Under the pieces are notes generated by a model. It made no database searches and was not told the origin of the DNA. It worked only from the letters and a program-made list of their open reading frames with translations. Source: Erysipelotrichaceae bacterium (lineage in GTDB: Bacteria; Bacillota_I; Bacilli_A; ML615J-28; CAG-313). From it: 64,000 bases of DNA. Where the stretch lies: contig SVBG01000008.1 of NCBI GenBank assembly GCA_015059015.1, positions 62,001 through 126,000 on the forward strand, in the 5' to 3' direction. A program made the position numbers and the translations under genes. This document shows positions 52,967 to 61,328 of this stretch, piece by piece; position 1 is the first letter of the stretch; each line of letters opens with the position of its first letter.

Positions 52967-55288
52967 ATGTTTGCAAGTGTAGTAATTAATGTAACAAGTT
53001 CAAGTGTAGATCAAATGTATGAATATCTTGTTCCTAGTGATATTGCTCCTTATATTAATATAGGGGCAAGAGTAAAAGTTGAGTTTGGTCTTGGAAATCG
53101 TCTTGTAATGGGATATGTTTTAGATGTTTATGAGGAACGTAAATTTAAAGGCGAAATTAAGCCTATTATTGAATTATTGGATTTAAAACCTATAATTACA
53201 CCCCTACAATTAAAATTAGCGGAGTATTTAAAAGATGATACGATTTGTCCTCTAATAAGAGTTTTAAATTTAATGATACCAAGTGCACTTAACTTAAAAA
53301 CTTTTAAATATTTAATTGTTAAGAATTCTTCAAATATAGATGCAACACTAGTTGAACTATTTGGTGGGAAAGAAATAATTGAAGTAAATAAAAAATTAGA
53401 TGGATATCATAGTAAAATATTAAAAGAAATAAAAAATGGTAATATTGAAATTAGTTATGAAACTAAACAAATAGTAAAATATAAGTATGTTTCTAAATAT
53501 ACTGTGAATATGAGTAATTATTATAATTATTTAAATACAATTAGAAATCCTTTAAAAGTAGATTTTTTAAATCACTATAAAGATTCTATAATGCTAACAG
53601 AAAATGAAATATTAGATAATTATGAAATTTCTTTGTATATGTTAAAAGATCTTATAAAAAAAGGATTTTTGGATGTAAAAAAAGAACGTACCTTAAGAAT
53701 TAAAACTCACAACGTAGCTGTTAGTGAAATAAATAATTTTGAAGAAAGTGAATTTGTTAAGCCTACTAAAGAAAAGTTCTTAAAAGAATCTAAAATTCCT
53801 TATTTATATATACCATCTTCAAATTCTGAAAAAGAAGATGTATTGTTATCTTTGATAAAAGAAATGATTGCAAGTGAAAAGAACGTTGTAGTTCTTTGTG
53901 CTGATATTTTAAGTAGTGTTAAATATGCTAGTTTAATTAGAAAACATTTAAATTTGAGTGTTGCGTGTATTAATTCGAGAGTTTCATCTGGTGAATATTT
54001 AGATTATTACACGGAGATATTAAATGATAGTTATCAAGTAATTGTTACTACTCCTAAAGGTGCTTTTTTACCATATCAAAATGTTGGAATGTATTTTATG
54101 ATGGATGAAGAAAGTGATAATTATTATAATGATCAAAGTCCAAGATATGACCTCCATAAAGCAATTTATTTTTTAAGTTATACTTCGAATGCTTTATTTA
54201 TTATGGAGTCTATTTCTCCTGCTGTATCTACTTATTGTTATGGATTAAAAGGAATTTATAAAATTGTGGACAATAGTAATGTTTCAGTTAACACTAATGT
54301 TGAAGTTGTAAATATGTTAGATGAATTGAAACAAGGAAATAATACATATTTATCAAAAAGACTTAAAAATGCTTTGATAAAAACTAAACAAAATAATCTA
54401 CAAAGTTTACTCATTGTTAATAATAAAAGCTATAGTAATTATGTATTATGTCCTAGTTGTGGAGATGTTCCTAAATGTCCTAATTGTGAAATTAGTTTAA
54501 ACTATAACGAAAATAAAAATATTTTACTATGTCCTGCTTGTGGATATCGAAAAGATTTTCTTAATAAATGCGAAAAGTGTTTCAATACAACGTTACGTTT
54601 TGGTGGTATTGGGATTGAAAGTGTTAATGAACTTATTAAAAATAATTTTCCAGAATATAAAACTTTATGCATTGTTGATAATAATAATTTTGAAGAATTT
54701 AGTCTTCAAATGAGTTTAATAGAAGATAAAAAGGTAGATGTAATCATAACAACTGAAACTTTTTCAAAAAGTATTGTTAATAATAATATAGAAACTGTAG
54801 GTATTATTAATTTTGATTCTGTTTTGAAAACACCTAGTTATGATGCAGAAAGTAGAGCATATAATTTACTTGTATATAGTAAAGAACATGTTAAGAATAA
54901 TAGTGGCAAGTTAATAGTTCAAACAACACACATTGATTCTAGTCCACTAGTGAATTTTATTACAGGTGATTATAAAGCATTTATGAAAACAGAAATTATG
55001 AATAGAAAGTTAATGCATAATGAACCTTTCTATCATGTCAATAGAATTATAATTAAGACAACATATAATGAAATGTTTAGTGTAGCTAATAATATTAAAA
55101 AAGTATTAAAAGAATTATGTGATAAACTTTATATTATTGGTCCTACATATTCTAAAGGGTATGGTGGTGTTGTATTAATTGTAAAACATAATTATAGTAA
55201 AATTAATGATGTGTATAAAGCAGTGTATGAACGTTATCAAAATAGTCAAACTGTTGTTATATTTGATAAATATCCAAGAAAATTATAG
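52967..55288 (+). CDS. priA: PriA-like primosomal protein with eroded helicase motifs
   Basis: PriA restarts collapsed replication forks. The 773-residue protein keeps the N-terminal 3'-end-binding domain (VVINVTSSSVDQMYEYLVPS) and the eight zinc cysteines between C495 and C538 (CPSC, CPNC, CPAC, CEKC). The ATPase is decayed. Where Walker A should read GxTGSGKT it has PSSNSEKE (283-290). Walker B is DEES (380-383). The ATPS motif became SISPAVS and the RAGR arginine-finger region became YSKEHVKN. Actinobacterial PriA homologues show a similar loss of helicase residues. The reading frame is long and open, so this is a maintained variant. The start is the ATG after AAAGGAGGG; upstream codons to 52898 overlap a terminator. 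Position before fmt matches Bacillus. Confidence 0.88.
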   Translation: MFASVVINVTSSSVDQMYEYLVPSDIAPYINIGARVKVEFGLGNRLVMGYVLDVYEERKFKGEIKPIIELLDLKPIITPLQLKLAEYLKDDTICPLIRVLNLMIPSALNLKTFKYLIVKNSSNIDATLVELFGGKEIIEVNKKLDGYHSKILKEIKNGNIEISYETKQIVKYKYVSKYTVNMSNYYNYLNTIRNPLKVDFLNHYKDSIMLTENEILDNYEISLYMLKDLIKKGFLDVKKERTLRIKTHNVAVSEINNFEESEFVKPTKEKFLKESKIPYLYIPSSNSEKEDVLLSLIKEMIASEKNVVVLCADILSSVKYASLIRKHLNLSVACINSRVSSGEYLDYYTEILNDSYQVIVTTPKGAFLPYQNVGMYFMMDEESDNYYNDQSPRYDLHKAIYFLSYTSNALFIMESISPAVSTYCYGLKGIYKIVDNSNVSVNTNVEVVNMLDELKQGNNTYLSKRLKNALIKTKQNNLQSLLIVNNKSYSNYVLCPSCGDVPKCPNCEISLNYNENKNILLCPACGYRKDFLNKCEKCFNTTLRFGGIGIESVNELIKNNFPEYKTLCIVDNNNFEEFSLQMSLIEDKKVDVIITTETFSKSIVNNNIETVGIINFDSVLKTPSYDAESRAYNLLVYSKEHVKNNSGKLIVQTTHIDSSPLVNFITGDYKAFMKTEIMNRKLMHNEPFYHVNRIIIKTTYNEMFSVANNIKKVLKELCDKLYIIGPTYSKGYGGVVLIVKHNYSKINDVYKAVYERYQNSQTVVIFDKYPRKL

Positions 55289-55296
55289 GTGATAAA

Positions 55297-56211
55297 ATGT
55301 TAAAAATTATTTTTATGGGAACACCTGAGTTTAGTGTTCCAATTTTAGAAGCATTAAATAATAAATATGAAGTTGTTGCGGTTGTTACACAACCTGATAA
55401 AGAAGTTGGACGTCACCGCGTGTTAACGCCAACGCCAGTAAAAAAATATGCCCTTGAACATGGTTTAATGGTCTATCAACCAGAACATATCAAAGAAGAG
55501 TATGAAAGTTTGATTAATTTAGATGCTGATTTGATTGTTACTGCAGCATATGGACAGTTTGTTGGTACAAAATTATTACATAGTCCAAAATATAAATCGA
55601 TTAATTGTCACGCATCGCTTTTACCTAAATATCGTGGTGGAGCCCCTATTCATCAAGCGATTAAAGATGGATGTGATTATACTGGCGTATCAATTATGTA
55701 TATGGAAAAGAAAATGGATGCGGGTGATGTATTAAACACTGTTAAAGTAAAAATAGAAGATACTGATAACTGTGGAACGATGTTTGAAAAGTTAAGCCTT
55801 GCCGCAAGAGATTTACTTATGGAAACTATTCCTTTATTAATAGAAGGTAAAATTAATCCAGTAAAGCAAGATGAAAGTTTAGCTACTTTTGCGTATAACA
55901 TAACTAATGAAGAAAAAGTACTTGACTTTAATAAACCAGCTAGATCTGTGTTTAACCATATAAGAGCATATAATCCAAATCCAATTGCTTATTTTGAATT
56001 AAAAGGTGATCAAATTAAAGTGTTTGATTCAACTCTAGTTGATGAAGTTACAACTGAGGCTCCAGGTACTATTTTATTACATAAGAAAAATAGGTTAATG
56101 ATAGCTTGTGGCGAAGGCACTGTGTTAGAACTTTTAACTATCCAACCAGCTGGTAAAAAAATGATGAATGCTCGAGATTTTATTAATGGTGGATTAAGAA
56201 AATATTTATAG
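55297..56211 (+). CDS. fmt: Methionyl-tRNA formyltransferase
   Basis: Formylates initiator Met-tRNA with 10-formyl-THF. The 304-residue protein has KIIFMGTPEFSVPILEAL, the active-site segment NCHASLLPKYRGGAPIHQAI (with the conserved SLLPKYRG), and the TGVSIMYMEKKMDAGD signature. The C-terminal OB-like domain follows. It lies eight bases after priA. The usual def (peptide deformylase) neighbour is absent here. Confidence 0.97.
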   Translation: MLKIIFMGTPEFSVPILEALNNKYEVVAVVTQPDKEVGRHRVLTPTPVKKYALEHGLMVYQPEHIKEEYESLINLDADLIVTAAYGQFVGTKLLHSPKYKSINCHASLLPKYRGGAPIHQAIKDGCDYTGVSIMYMEKKMDAGDVLNTVKVKIEDTDNCGTMFEKLSLAARDLLMETIPLLIEGKINPVKQDESLATFAYNITNEEKVLDFNKPARSVFNHIRAYNPNPIAYFELKGDQIKVFDSTLVDEVTTEAPGTILLHKKNRLMIACGEGTVLELLTIQPAGKKMMNARDFINGGLRKYL

Positions 56212-56220
56212 GAGAAAATT

Positions 56221-56751
56221 ATGGAACCTAAATTATATTATTCAAGAGATGAAATGAAACGACTTAATATTGAAAAATTAGAAAGTCGTGGAGTAACTGT
56301 ATTAGAAATAGCTGAAATTGCATATAATCAACAACTTAGATATAATAAAGATATTGATATTAATGAATGCATTTTAAGTGTTGAAAAGATTTTATCACTT
56401 CGTGATACATTTCATTTATTACAACTTGGTGCTGAAATTGATAGACTTGCAGAAATGGGGCTATTTGAAGGGCCTATTCAAGATATTATATTTAATGATT
56501 TAGGCGTATTTGGAGTTGATGAGATATTTGGACTTGATATTGCACGACTTTATGGTGCGATTGGTCAAACTAATTTTGGTGATATCGATGTAAATAAACC
56601 TGGTATTGTTAAAGCGTTAAATGAAGAAGGTAAACCTGGAAAACCTAGTTGTCATACTTTTTTAGATGATATTGTAGGTGCAATTGCAGCTGCGGCTGCA
56701 ACTAGAGTTTCACAAATTATTTCTGAAGAAACTGCAAAAGGTGAAAAATAA
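56221..56751 (+). CDS. pgpA: PgpA/YutG-family phosphatidylglycerophosphatase-like protein
   Basis: A 176-residue soluble member of the PgpA family, like Bacillus YutG. Recognisable blocks: LESRGVTVLEIAEIAYNQQ (about 20-38), GLFEGPIQDIIFNDLGVFGVDEI, YGAIGQTNFGDIDVNKPGI and the closing TFLDDIVGAIAAAAATR. E. coli PgpA dephosphorylates phosphatidylglycerophosphate and has membrane helices. This shorter YutG form lacks obvious ones, so enzymatic identity is an inference. Located nine bases after fmt and two before sdaA in the same operon. Confidence 0.82.
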   Translation: MEPKLYYSRDEMKRLNIEKLESRGVTVLEIAEIAYNQQLRYNKDIDINECILSVEKILSLRDTFHLLQLGAEIDRLAEMGLFEGPIQDIIFNDLGVFGVDEIFGLDIARLYGAIGQTNFGDIDVNKPGIVKALNEEGKPGKPSCHTFLDDIVGAIAAAAATRVSQIISEETAKGEK

Positions 56752-56753
56752 AT

Positions 56754-57947
56754 ATGGAGTCGATTAGAAAGTTATATAAAATTGGTAATGGTCCGTCTAG
56801 TTCTCATACTATGGGACCTGCTGTTGCGGCAGAGAAATTTTTAATTGATACTCCTGATGCTGATAGTTATGTAGTAAAACTTTATGGAAGTTTAGCTGCA
56901 ACTGGAAAAGGTCATTTAACTGATGAAATCATCTTAAGAATTTTGGGGAAAGAAAAAACAAAAATTCATTTTAAACCTGAGGTTGTATATAGATATCATC
57001 CTAATGGTGTTAAATTTGAAGCATATAAAAATGGTGAAAGAATAAAAAAATGGCTTGTATTTAGTGTGGGTGGAGGAAGTTTAAAAGAACTTGATGAGTC
57101 TCGTGATGAATTTAGCGATGAAACTTATCCACATAAATCAATGGAAGAAATAATTGAATTTTGTGAAGAAAATAATTTAAATTTTTATCAATATGTTTTA
57201 AAATACGAGGGCAAAGAAATTCTAGATTATTTAAAAGAAATTTTATCATCAATGTTCAATGCAATCAACAGGGGTTTATTTACGAATGGTATTTTACCGG
57301 GTGGATTAAATGTAGAAAGAAAATCTGCTAGTGTATATAGTGAATATTTAAAATATCCATCCCATGAAACACTTGTATATGCTGCTGCACTTGGTGTTGC
57401 GGAGGAAAATGCAAGTGGTGGTGTAATTGTTACAGCACCTACATGTGGTGCATCTGGTGTTGTACCAGCTGTTTTATATGCTGAAAAAATTAGAAATCAT
57501 GTAACAGAAACTAAAATATTGGAATCTTTATGTGTTGCTGGGTTAATTGGTAATTTAGTTAAAACTAATGGATCAATATCTGGTGCTGAAGTAGGGTGCC
57601 AAGGAGAAGTTGGTGTGGCATGTGCAATGGCTGCTGCTGCACTTACTTACATAAAAGGTGGAACATTAAGAGAAATTGAATATTCGGCTGAAATTGGTTT
57701 AGAACATCATTTAGGAATGACTTGTGATCCGATTGATGGATTAGTACAAATTCCTTGTATTGAAAGAAACGCAATGGCAGCAATGCAAGCTTATAATTGT
57801 GCTAACTATGCAATTCTTACAAAAGGTGTTCATAGAATTACTTTTGATGATGCTATTGAAGTAATGGAGCAAACAGGAAGAGATTTACGAGAAGAATACC
57901 GTGAAACTTCAAGAGGTGGTCTTGCGTATAGTAGAAAGAGGAACTAA
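56754..57947 (+). CDS. sdaA: L-serine ammonia-lyase (iron-sulfur, single chain)
   Basis: Deaminates L-serine to pyruvate and ammonia. This 397-residue protein fuses the beta domain (IGNGPSSSHTMGPAVAAEKFL, about 7-27) and the catalytic alpha domain (APTCGASGVVPAVLYAEK, GSISGAEVGCQGEVGVACAMA, CDPIDGLVQIPCIERNAMAA). Cysteines in those three alpha-domain blocks are the expected [4Fe-4S] ligands. Many Bacilli split the enzyme into SdaAA and SdaAB, so the single-chain form, as in E. coli, is notable. It overlaps rlmD by one base. Gives pyruvate from serine in a probably fermentative cell. Confidence 0.93.
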   Translation: MESIRKLYKIGNGPSSSHTMGPAVAAEKFLIDTPDADSYVVKLYGSLAATGKGHLTDEIILRILGKEKTKIHFKPEVVYRYHPNGVKFEAYKNGERIKKWLVFSVGGGSLKELDESRDEFSDETYPHKSMEEIIEFCEENNLNFYQYVLKYEGKEILDYLKEILSSMFNAINRGLFTNGILPGGLNVERKSASVYSEYLKYPSHETLVYAAALGVAEENASGGVIVTAPTCGASGVVPAVLYAEKIRNHVTETKILESLCVAGLIGNLVKTNGSISGAEVGCQGEVGVACAMAAAALTYIKGGTLREIEYSAEIGLEHHLGMTCDPIDGLVQIPCIERNAMAAMQAYNCANYAILTKGVHRITFDDAIEVMEQTGRDLREEYRETSRGGLAYSRKRN

Positions 57948-59386
57948 TGGAAAATAAAGTTATAAAAGAAAAATACATTGAAAAAGGTGGAAGATTTAAA
58001 GTAACTTTTTCAGGATATACTCATGAAGGACTTGCAATTGCTAGAATTGATGGAAAAGATAGAAAAGGTGTAGAATATACTAATTTTCCTTTATTTGTAT
58101 TTGGTGCATTAGATAAGGAACAAGGTTTTGTTGAAATAACAAAAATGTCAAAGACTTACGCTTATGCTACAATGTTGAGACTATTTGATGAAAATCATTC
58201 TCCTTATCGTAATAAACCGATATGTCCTAAATATGCAGAGTGTGGTGGTTGTAATATTATGCATATGTCGTATAAAGGTCAACTGCTTTTTAAAGAACAA
58301 ATGGTTAAGAATACGCTTAAAAAACTTGGTGGTTTTGAAAATTTAAATGTTGAACTTGTAGAAGGAATGTCGAGTCAAAATCTTTATTATCGAAATAAAG
58401 TTCAAGTTCCTGTAGGATGTGTTAAGAGTAAAACGATTTGTGGTTTTTATAAAAGAGAAACACATGATATTATTCCTTTAAATGAATGCTTTATTCAAAC
58501 TGAATATTCTACTGAAATTGTTAAGTTTACAAAGAATGTGCTTTGTGAGTTTGGCACAACAGGTTATAATGAAAAAGTTGATAAAGGTGATTTAAGACAT
58601 ATTTTAGTTAGAAAAAATCATGATGAAAGTGAGTATATGATTGTTTTAATTGTTAAGTCACTAGAATTTATGAAGAAAAATGATTTAAATATAGCAATAG
58701 ATAAAATTATTAAACGTTATCCAAAAGTTGTATCTATAATATTAAATCTTAATGATAAAAAAGGTAACACAATTTTGGGTGAAAAATGTGTTACAGTATA
58801 TGGGAAAGATACAATCACTGATGAGCTTTGTGGGTGTAAGTTTAATATTGGTGCAAAATCTTTCTATCAAGTCAATCATGAACAATGTGAAAAACTTTAT
58901 AGTATTGCGATTGAAAAAGCTAAACTTTCTAGTGATGATGTTGTAATTGATGCATATTGTGGTATTGGTACAATAGGCATTATTGCGTCAAAACATGTAA
59001 AACATGTGTATGGTGTTGAAATAGTTGATGAGGCGATTAAAAATGCAAAAGCTAACGCAAAACTAAATAAAGTTAAGAATATTGAGTTTGTATGTGCAAA
59101 AGCAGAAGAACAGATTGTTAAATGGATGGAAAGAGATATAAGACCTAATGTGATTTTTGTGGATCCACCTAGAAAAGGTTGCGATAAAAAGTTTATTGAT
59201 ACTATTATTTCAATGGAAATTAAAAAAGTTATTTATATTTCTTGTGATCCTTCAACTCTTGCACGTGATGCTAGAATGCTTGTTGATAATGGTTATAAAG
59301 TTAAATTTGTTAAACCAGTTGATCTTTTTCCGCATACTTCTCATATAGAAACAATTATGTGCTTTGAACTAAACAAAGAGGAATAA
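57947..59386 (+). CDS. rlmD: 23S rRNA (uracil-5-)-methyltransferase RlmD/RlmCD family
   Basis: A 479-residue TrmA/RumA-type enzyme. An N-terminal TRAM-like domain (about 10-75) is followed by the Fe-S cysteine cluster CPKYAECGGCNIMHM. The SAM-binding motif is DAYCGIGTIGIIAS. Catalysis uses DPPRKGC and nucleophile C433 in YISCDPSTLARD. Firmicutes relatives methylate U747 and/or U1939 of 23S rRNA (RlmCD in B. subtilis and S. pneumoniae). Which site is used here cannot be told. The start overlaps the sdaA stop (TAATG). Confidence 0.92.
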   Translation: MENKVIKEKYIEKGGRFKVTFSGYTHEGLAIARIDGKDRKGVEYTNFPLFVFGALDKEQGFVEITKMSKTYAYATMLRLFDENHSPYRNKPICPKYAECGGCNIMHMSYKGQLLFKEQMVKNTLKKLGGFENLNVELVEGMSSQNLYYRNKVQVPVGCVKSKTICGFYKRETHDIIPLNECFIQTEYSTEIVKFTKNVLCEFGTTGYNEKVDKGDLRHILVRKNHDESEYMIVLIVKSLEFMKKNDLNIAIDKIIKRYPKVVSIILNLNDKKGNTILGEKCVTVYGKDTITDELCGCKFNIGAKSFYQVNHEQCEKLYSIAIEKAKLSSDDVVIDAYCGIGTIGIIASKHVKHVYGVEIVDEAIKNAKANAKLNKVKNIEFVCAKAEEQIVKWMERDIRPNVIFVDPPRKGCDKKFIDTIISMEIKKVIYISCDPSTLARDARMLVDNGYKVKFVKPVDLFPHTSHIETIMCFELNKEE

Positions 59387-59389
59387 GTA

Positions 59390-60178
59390 ATGAATAATAT
59401 CCCTGATTCTATTAAGAAAATAATTGCTGGGAAGTCATATAAACTAGATAATATTGGGATGTCAGGTTCTAAAATAATTGTTTTTGATGATATGGTTTTA
59501 AAAATTGAAAAATATAGTGAGAATTTTTTAAAAACTATTGAAGTGATGGAATGGCTTAATAATAAAATACCAGTACCAAAAGTAATTTGTTATGAAATAA
59601 AAGATGATTATGGATATTTGCTAATGAGTAAGATAACAGGGAATATGGCTTGTGATGAATTCTTTTTAGAAAATCCTAATGAACTTTTAAAATTGTTGGC
59701 TAGTGCTTTTAGGATGTTATGGAAACTTGATATTTCTGATTGTCCGCGTATTCGTGATATTAATACTGAATTATGCGAAGCAAAATACAGAGTTGAAAAT
59801 GATTTAGTAGATTTAGATAATGTAGAACCAGAAACTTTTGGTATTAATGGATTTGAAAATCCTATGAAACTTTTAAAATGGCTTGAAGAAAATAAACCAA
59901 GTTATGAACCTGTATTTTCTCATGGTGATTTTTGTTTACCAAATATATTTATTGAACGAGAAAAAATTAGTGGATTCATTGATTTAGGAGATGCTGGTGT
60001 TGGGGATAAATGGCGTGATATAGCGTTATGTTATCGTAGCTTAAAAAATAATTTTAATGGTACGTATGGCAATAAAAAATATCTTGATTTTGATCCAAAT
60101 TTATTATTTGAATATTTAGATATTGAACCTGATTATAATAAATTAAAATATTATTTACTATTAGATGAATTGTTTTAA
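59390..60178 (+). CDS. APH(3')-like aminoglycoside phosphotransferase homologue
   Basis: A 262-residue protein-kinase-fold phosphotransferase close in layout to APH(3') enzymes. Conserved blocks: GMSGSKIIVFDDMVLKIEK (nucleotide loop and Lys), WLNNKIPVPKVICYE, the catalytic loop SHGDFCLPNIF with D180, the metal-binding IDLGDAG with D198, KWRDIALCYRSL, and the C-terminal KYYLLLDELF. The 18-residue spacing of the two Asp equals that in APH(3')-IIIa. It is the last gene of a housekeeping operon, three bases after rlmD, with host-like base composition and no mobile element. That fits a resident chromosomal homologue more than a recent acquisition. Actual substrate is unproven. Confidence 0.85.
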   Translation: MNNIPDSIKKIIAGKSYKLDNIGMSGSKIIVFDDMVLKIEKYSENFLKTIEVMEWLNNKIPVPKVICYEIKDDYGYLLMSKITGNMACDEFFLENPNELLKLLASAFRMLWKLDISDCPRIRDINTELCEAKYRVENDLVDLDNVEPETFGINGFENPMKLLKWLEENKPSYEPVFSHGDFCLPNIFIEREKISGFIDLGDAGVGDKWRDIALCYRSLKNNFNGTYGNKKYLDFDPNLLFEYLDIEPDYNKLKYYLLLDELF

Positions 60179-60184
60179 TTTTAT

Positions 60185-60222
60185 AGTTATTTATTGGTGC
60201 TTACTGATAAATAACTTTTTTA
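60185..60222 (+). terminator. Intrinsic terminator of the priA operon
   Basis: A 10-bp stem, AGTTATTTAT (60185-60194) with ATAAATAACT (60207-60216), then T residues. Confidence 0.85.
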
Positions 60223-60259
60223 AAAAATATGCTAATAGATGTTTATTGTTAAAACTGTG

Positions 60260-60268
60260 TGTTATAAT
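60260..60268 (+). promoter_or_regulatory. Extended -10 promoter of the EamA transporter gene
   Basis: TGTTATAAT, about 45 bases before the start. No good -35 box at the usual distance. Confidence 0.45.
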
Positions 60269-60313
60269 TTTAAATAAGAATTTAAAAATGATGAAAATTA
60301 AAAAGGAGAATAA

Positions 60314-61195
60314 ATGAAAGACAAGATTATTTTTATTATTTCAATGTTTATTTTTGGAACAATTGGCATATTTAGAAAATTTATTCCGTTGGATTCGGCT
60401 GTTATTTCGTTTAGTCGAGGAGTAATTGGAACTTTATTTTTAGTTTTGTTTTTGCTTATAAGAAAAGACGAAATTAATTTAAAAGAATTAAAAAAATATA
60501 GTTTGCTGTTAATAGTTTCAGGATGTTTAATAGGAATAAACTGGTTGTTTCTATTTGAATCTTATAAATATACTAGTGTTGCAACATCTACATTGTGTTA
60601 TTACATGGCTCCGATTTTTGTAATGTTTGCATCTCCTTTTGTATTTAAAGAAAAGTTAAATGTTGTAAATATTGTTTGTATGATGCTTGCTTTTATTGGG
60701 ATGGTGTTTGTTTCTGGAGTTTTTGAAACTGGTTTAAATGATAAAAATACAATTATTGGTGTGTTGTATGGGCTTGCCGCTGCCGTCTTTTATGCTATTG
60801 TTGTGATAATAAATAAAAAAATAAAAGTAGAAAATGCTTTTTACAAAACTCTAATTCAACTTTTTTTTAGTGCGATCATTCTTATTCCTTATTTAATTAT
60901 TAACAGATCGTTTGATGGTACTGAGTTAAATTTTAAAGTTTTAATATTAATCTTAATTGTAGGAATTATTCATACTGGAATTGCTTATGTTCTTTATTTT
61001 GGTAGTATGACTAAAGTTAAAACACAATTTATTTCTTTGTTTAGCTATGTTGATCCTGTTGTTGCTATTATTTTATCTGCTATTATTTTAAAAGAACAAA
61101 TGACTTTGTTAGGAATTATTGGTGCGGTTTTAATTCTTGGTGCTTCATTGTTTATGGAAGTTTATGAAGTTAAACAAAAAGTGAAAAGTGAATGA
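60314..61195 (+). CDS. EamA-family (drug/metabolite transporter superfamily) permease
   Basis: A 293-residue membrane protein with about ten hydrophobic helices in two EamA repeats. The first starts at FIISMFIFGTIGIFRKFIPLDS and includes NWLFLFESYKYTSVATSTLCYYMAPIFV. The second starts at IIGVLYGLAAAVFYAIVVII and includes FSYVDPVVAIILSAIIL. DMT proteins export or import metabolites such as amino acids or nucleotides, and the substrate is unknown. It stands alone between terminators and promoters. The start follows AAAGGAG and the stop is TGA. Confidence 0.9.
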   Translation: MKDKIIFIISMFIFGTIGIFRKFIPLDSAVISFSRGVIGTLFLVLFLLIRKDEINLKELKKYSLLLIVSGCLIGINWLFLFESYKYTSVATSTLCYYMAPIFVMFASPFVFKEKLNVVNIVCMMLAFIGMVFVSGVFETGLNDKNTIIGVLYGLAAAVFYAIVVIINKKIKVENAFYKTLIQLFFSAIILIPYLIINRSFDGTELNFKVLILILIVGIIHTGIAYVLYFGSMTKVKTQFISLFSYVDPVVAIILSAIILKEQMTLLGIIGAVLILGASLFMEVYEVKQKVKSE

Positions 61196-61328
61196 ATATA
61201 AATAAAAATGGATTACTATTATATTTTTAATTATTTTATATACAATGTTATTAAAGTTTTTGATTTTTTTTATAAAAAGTAGTAAAATATAATAGTAATA
61301 AATAATGTTAATAAGAAGAGGTGGAATT

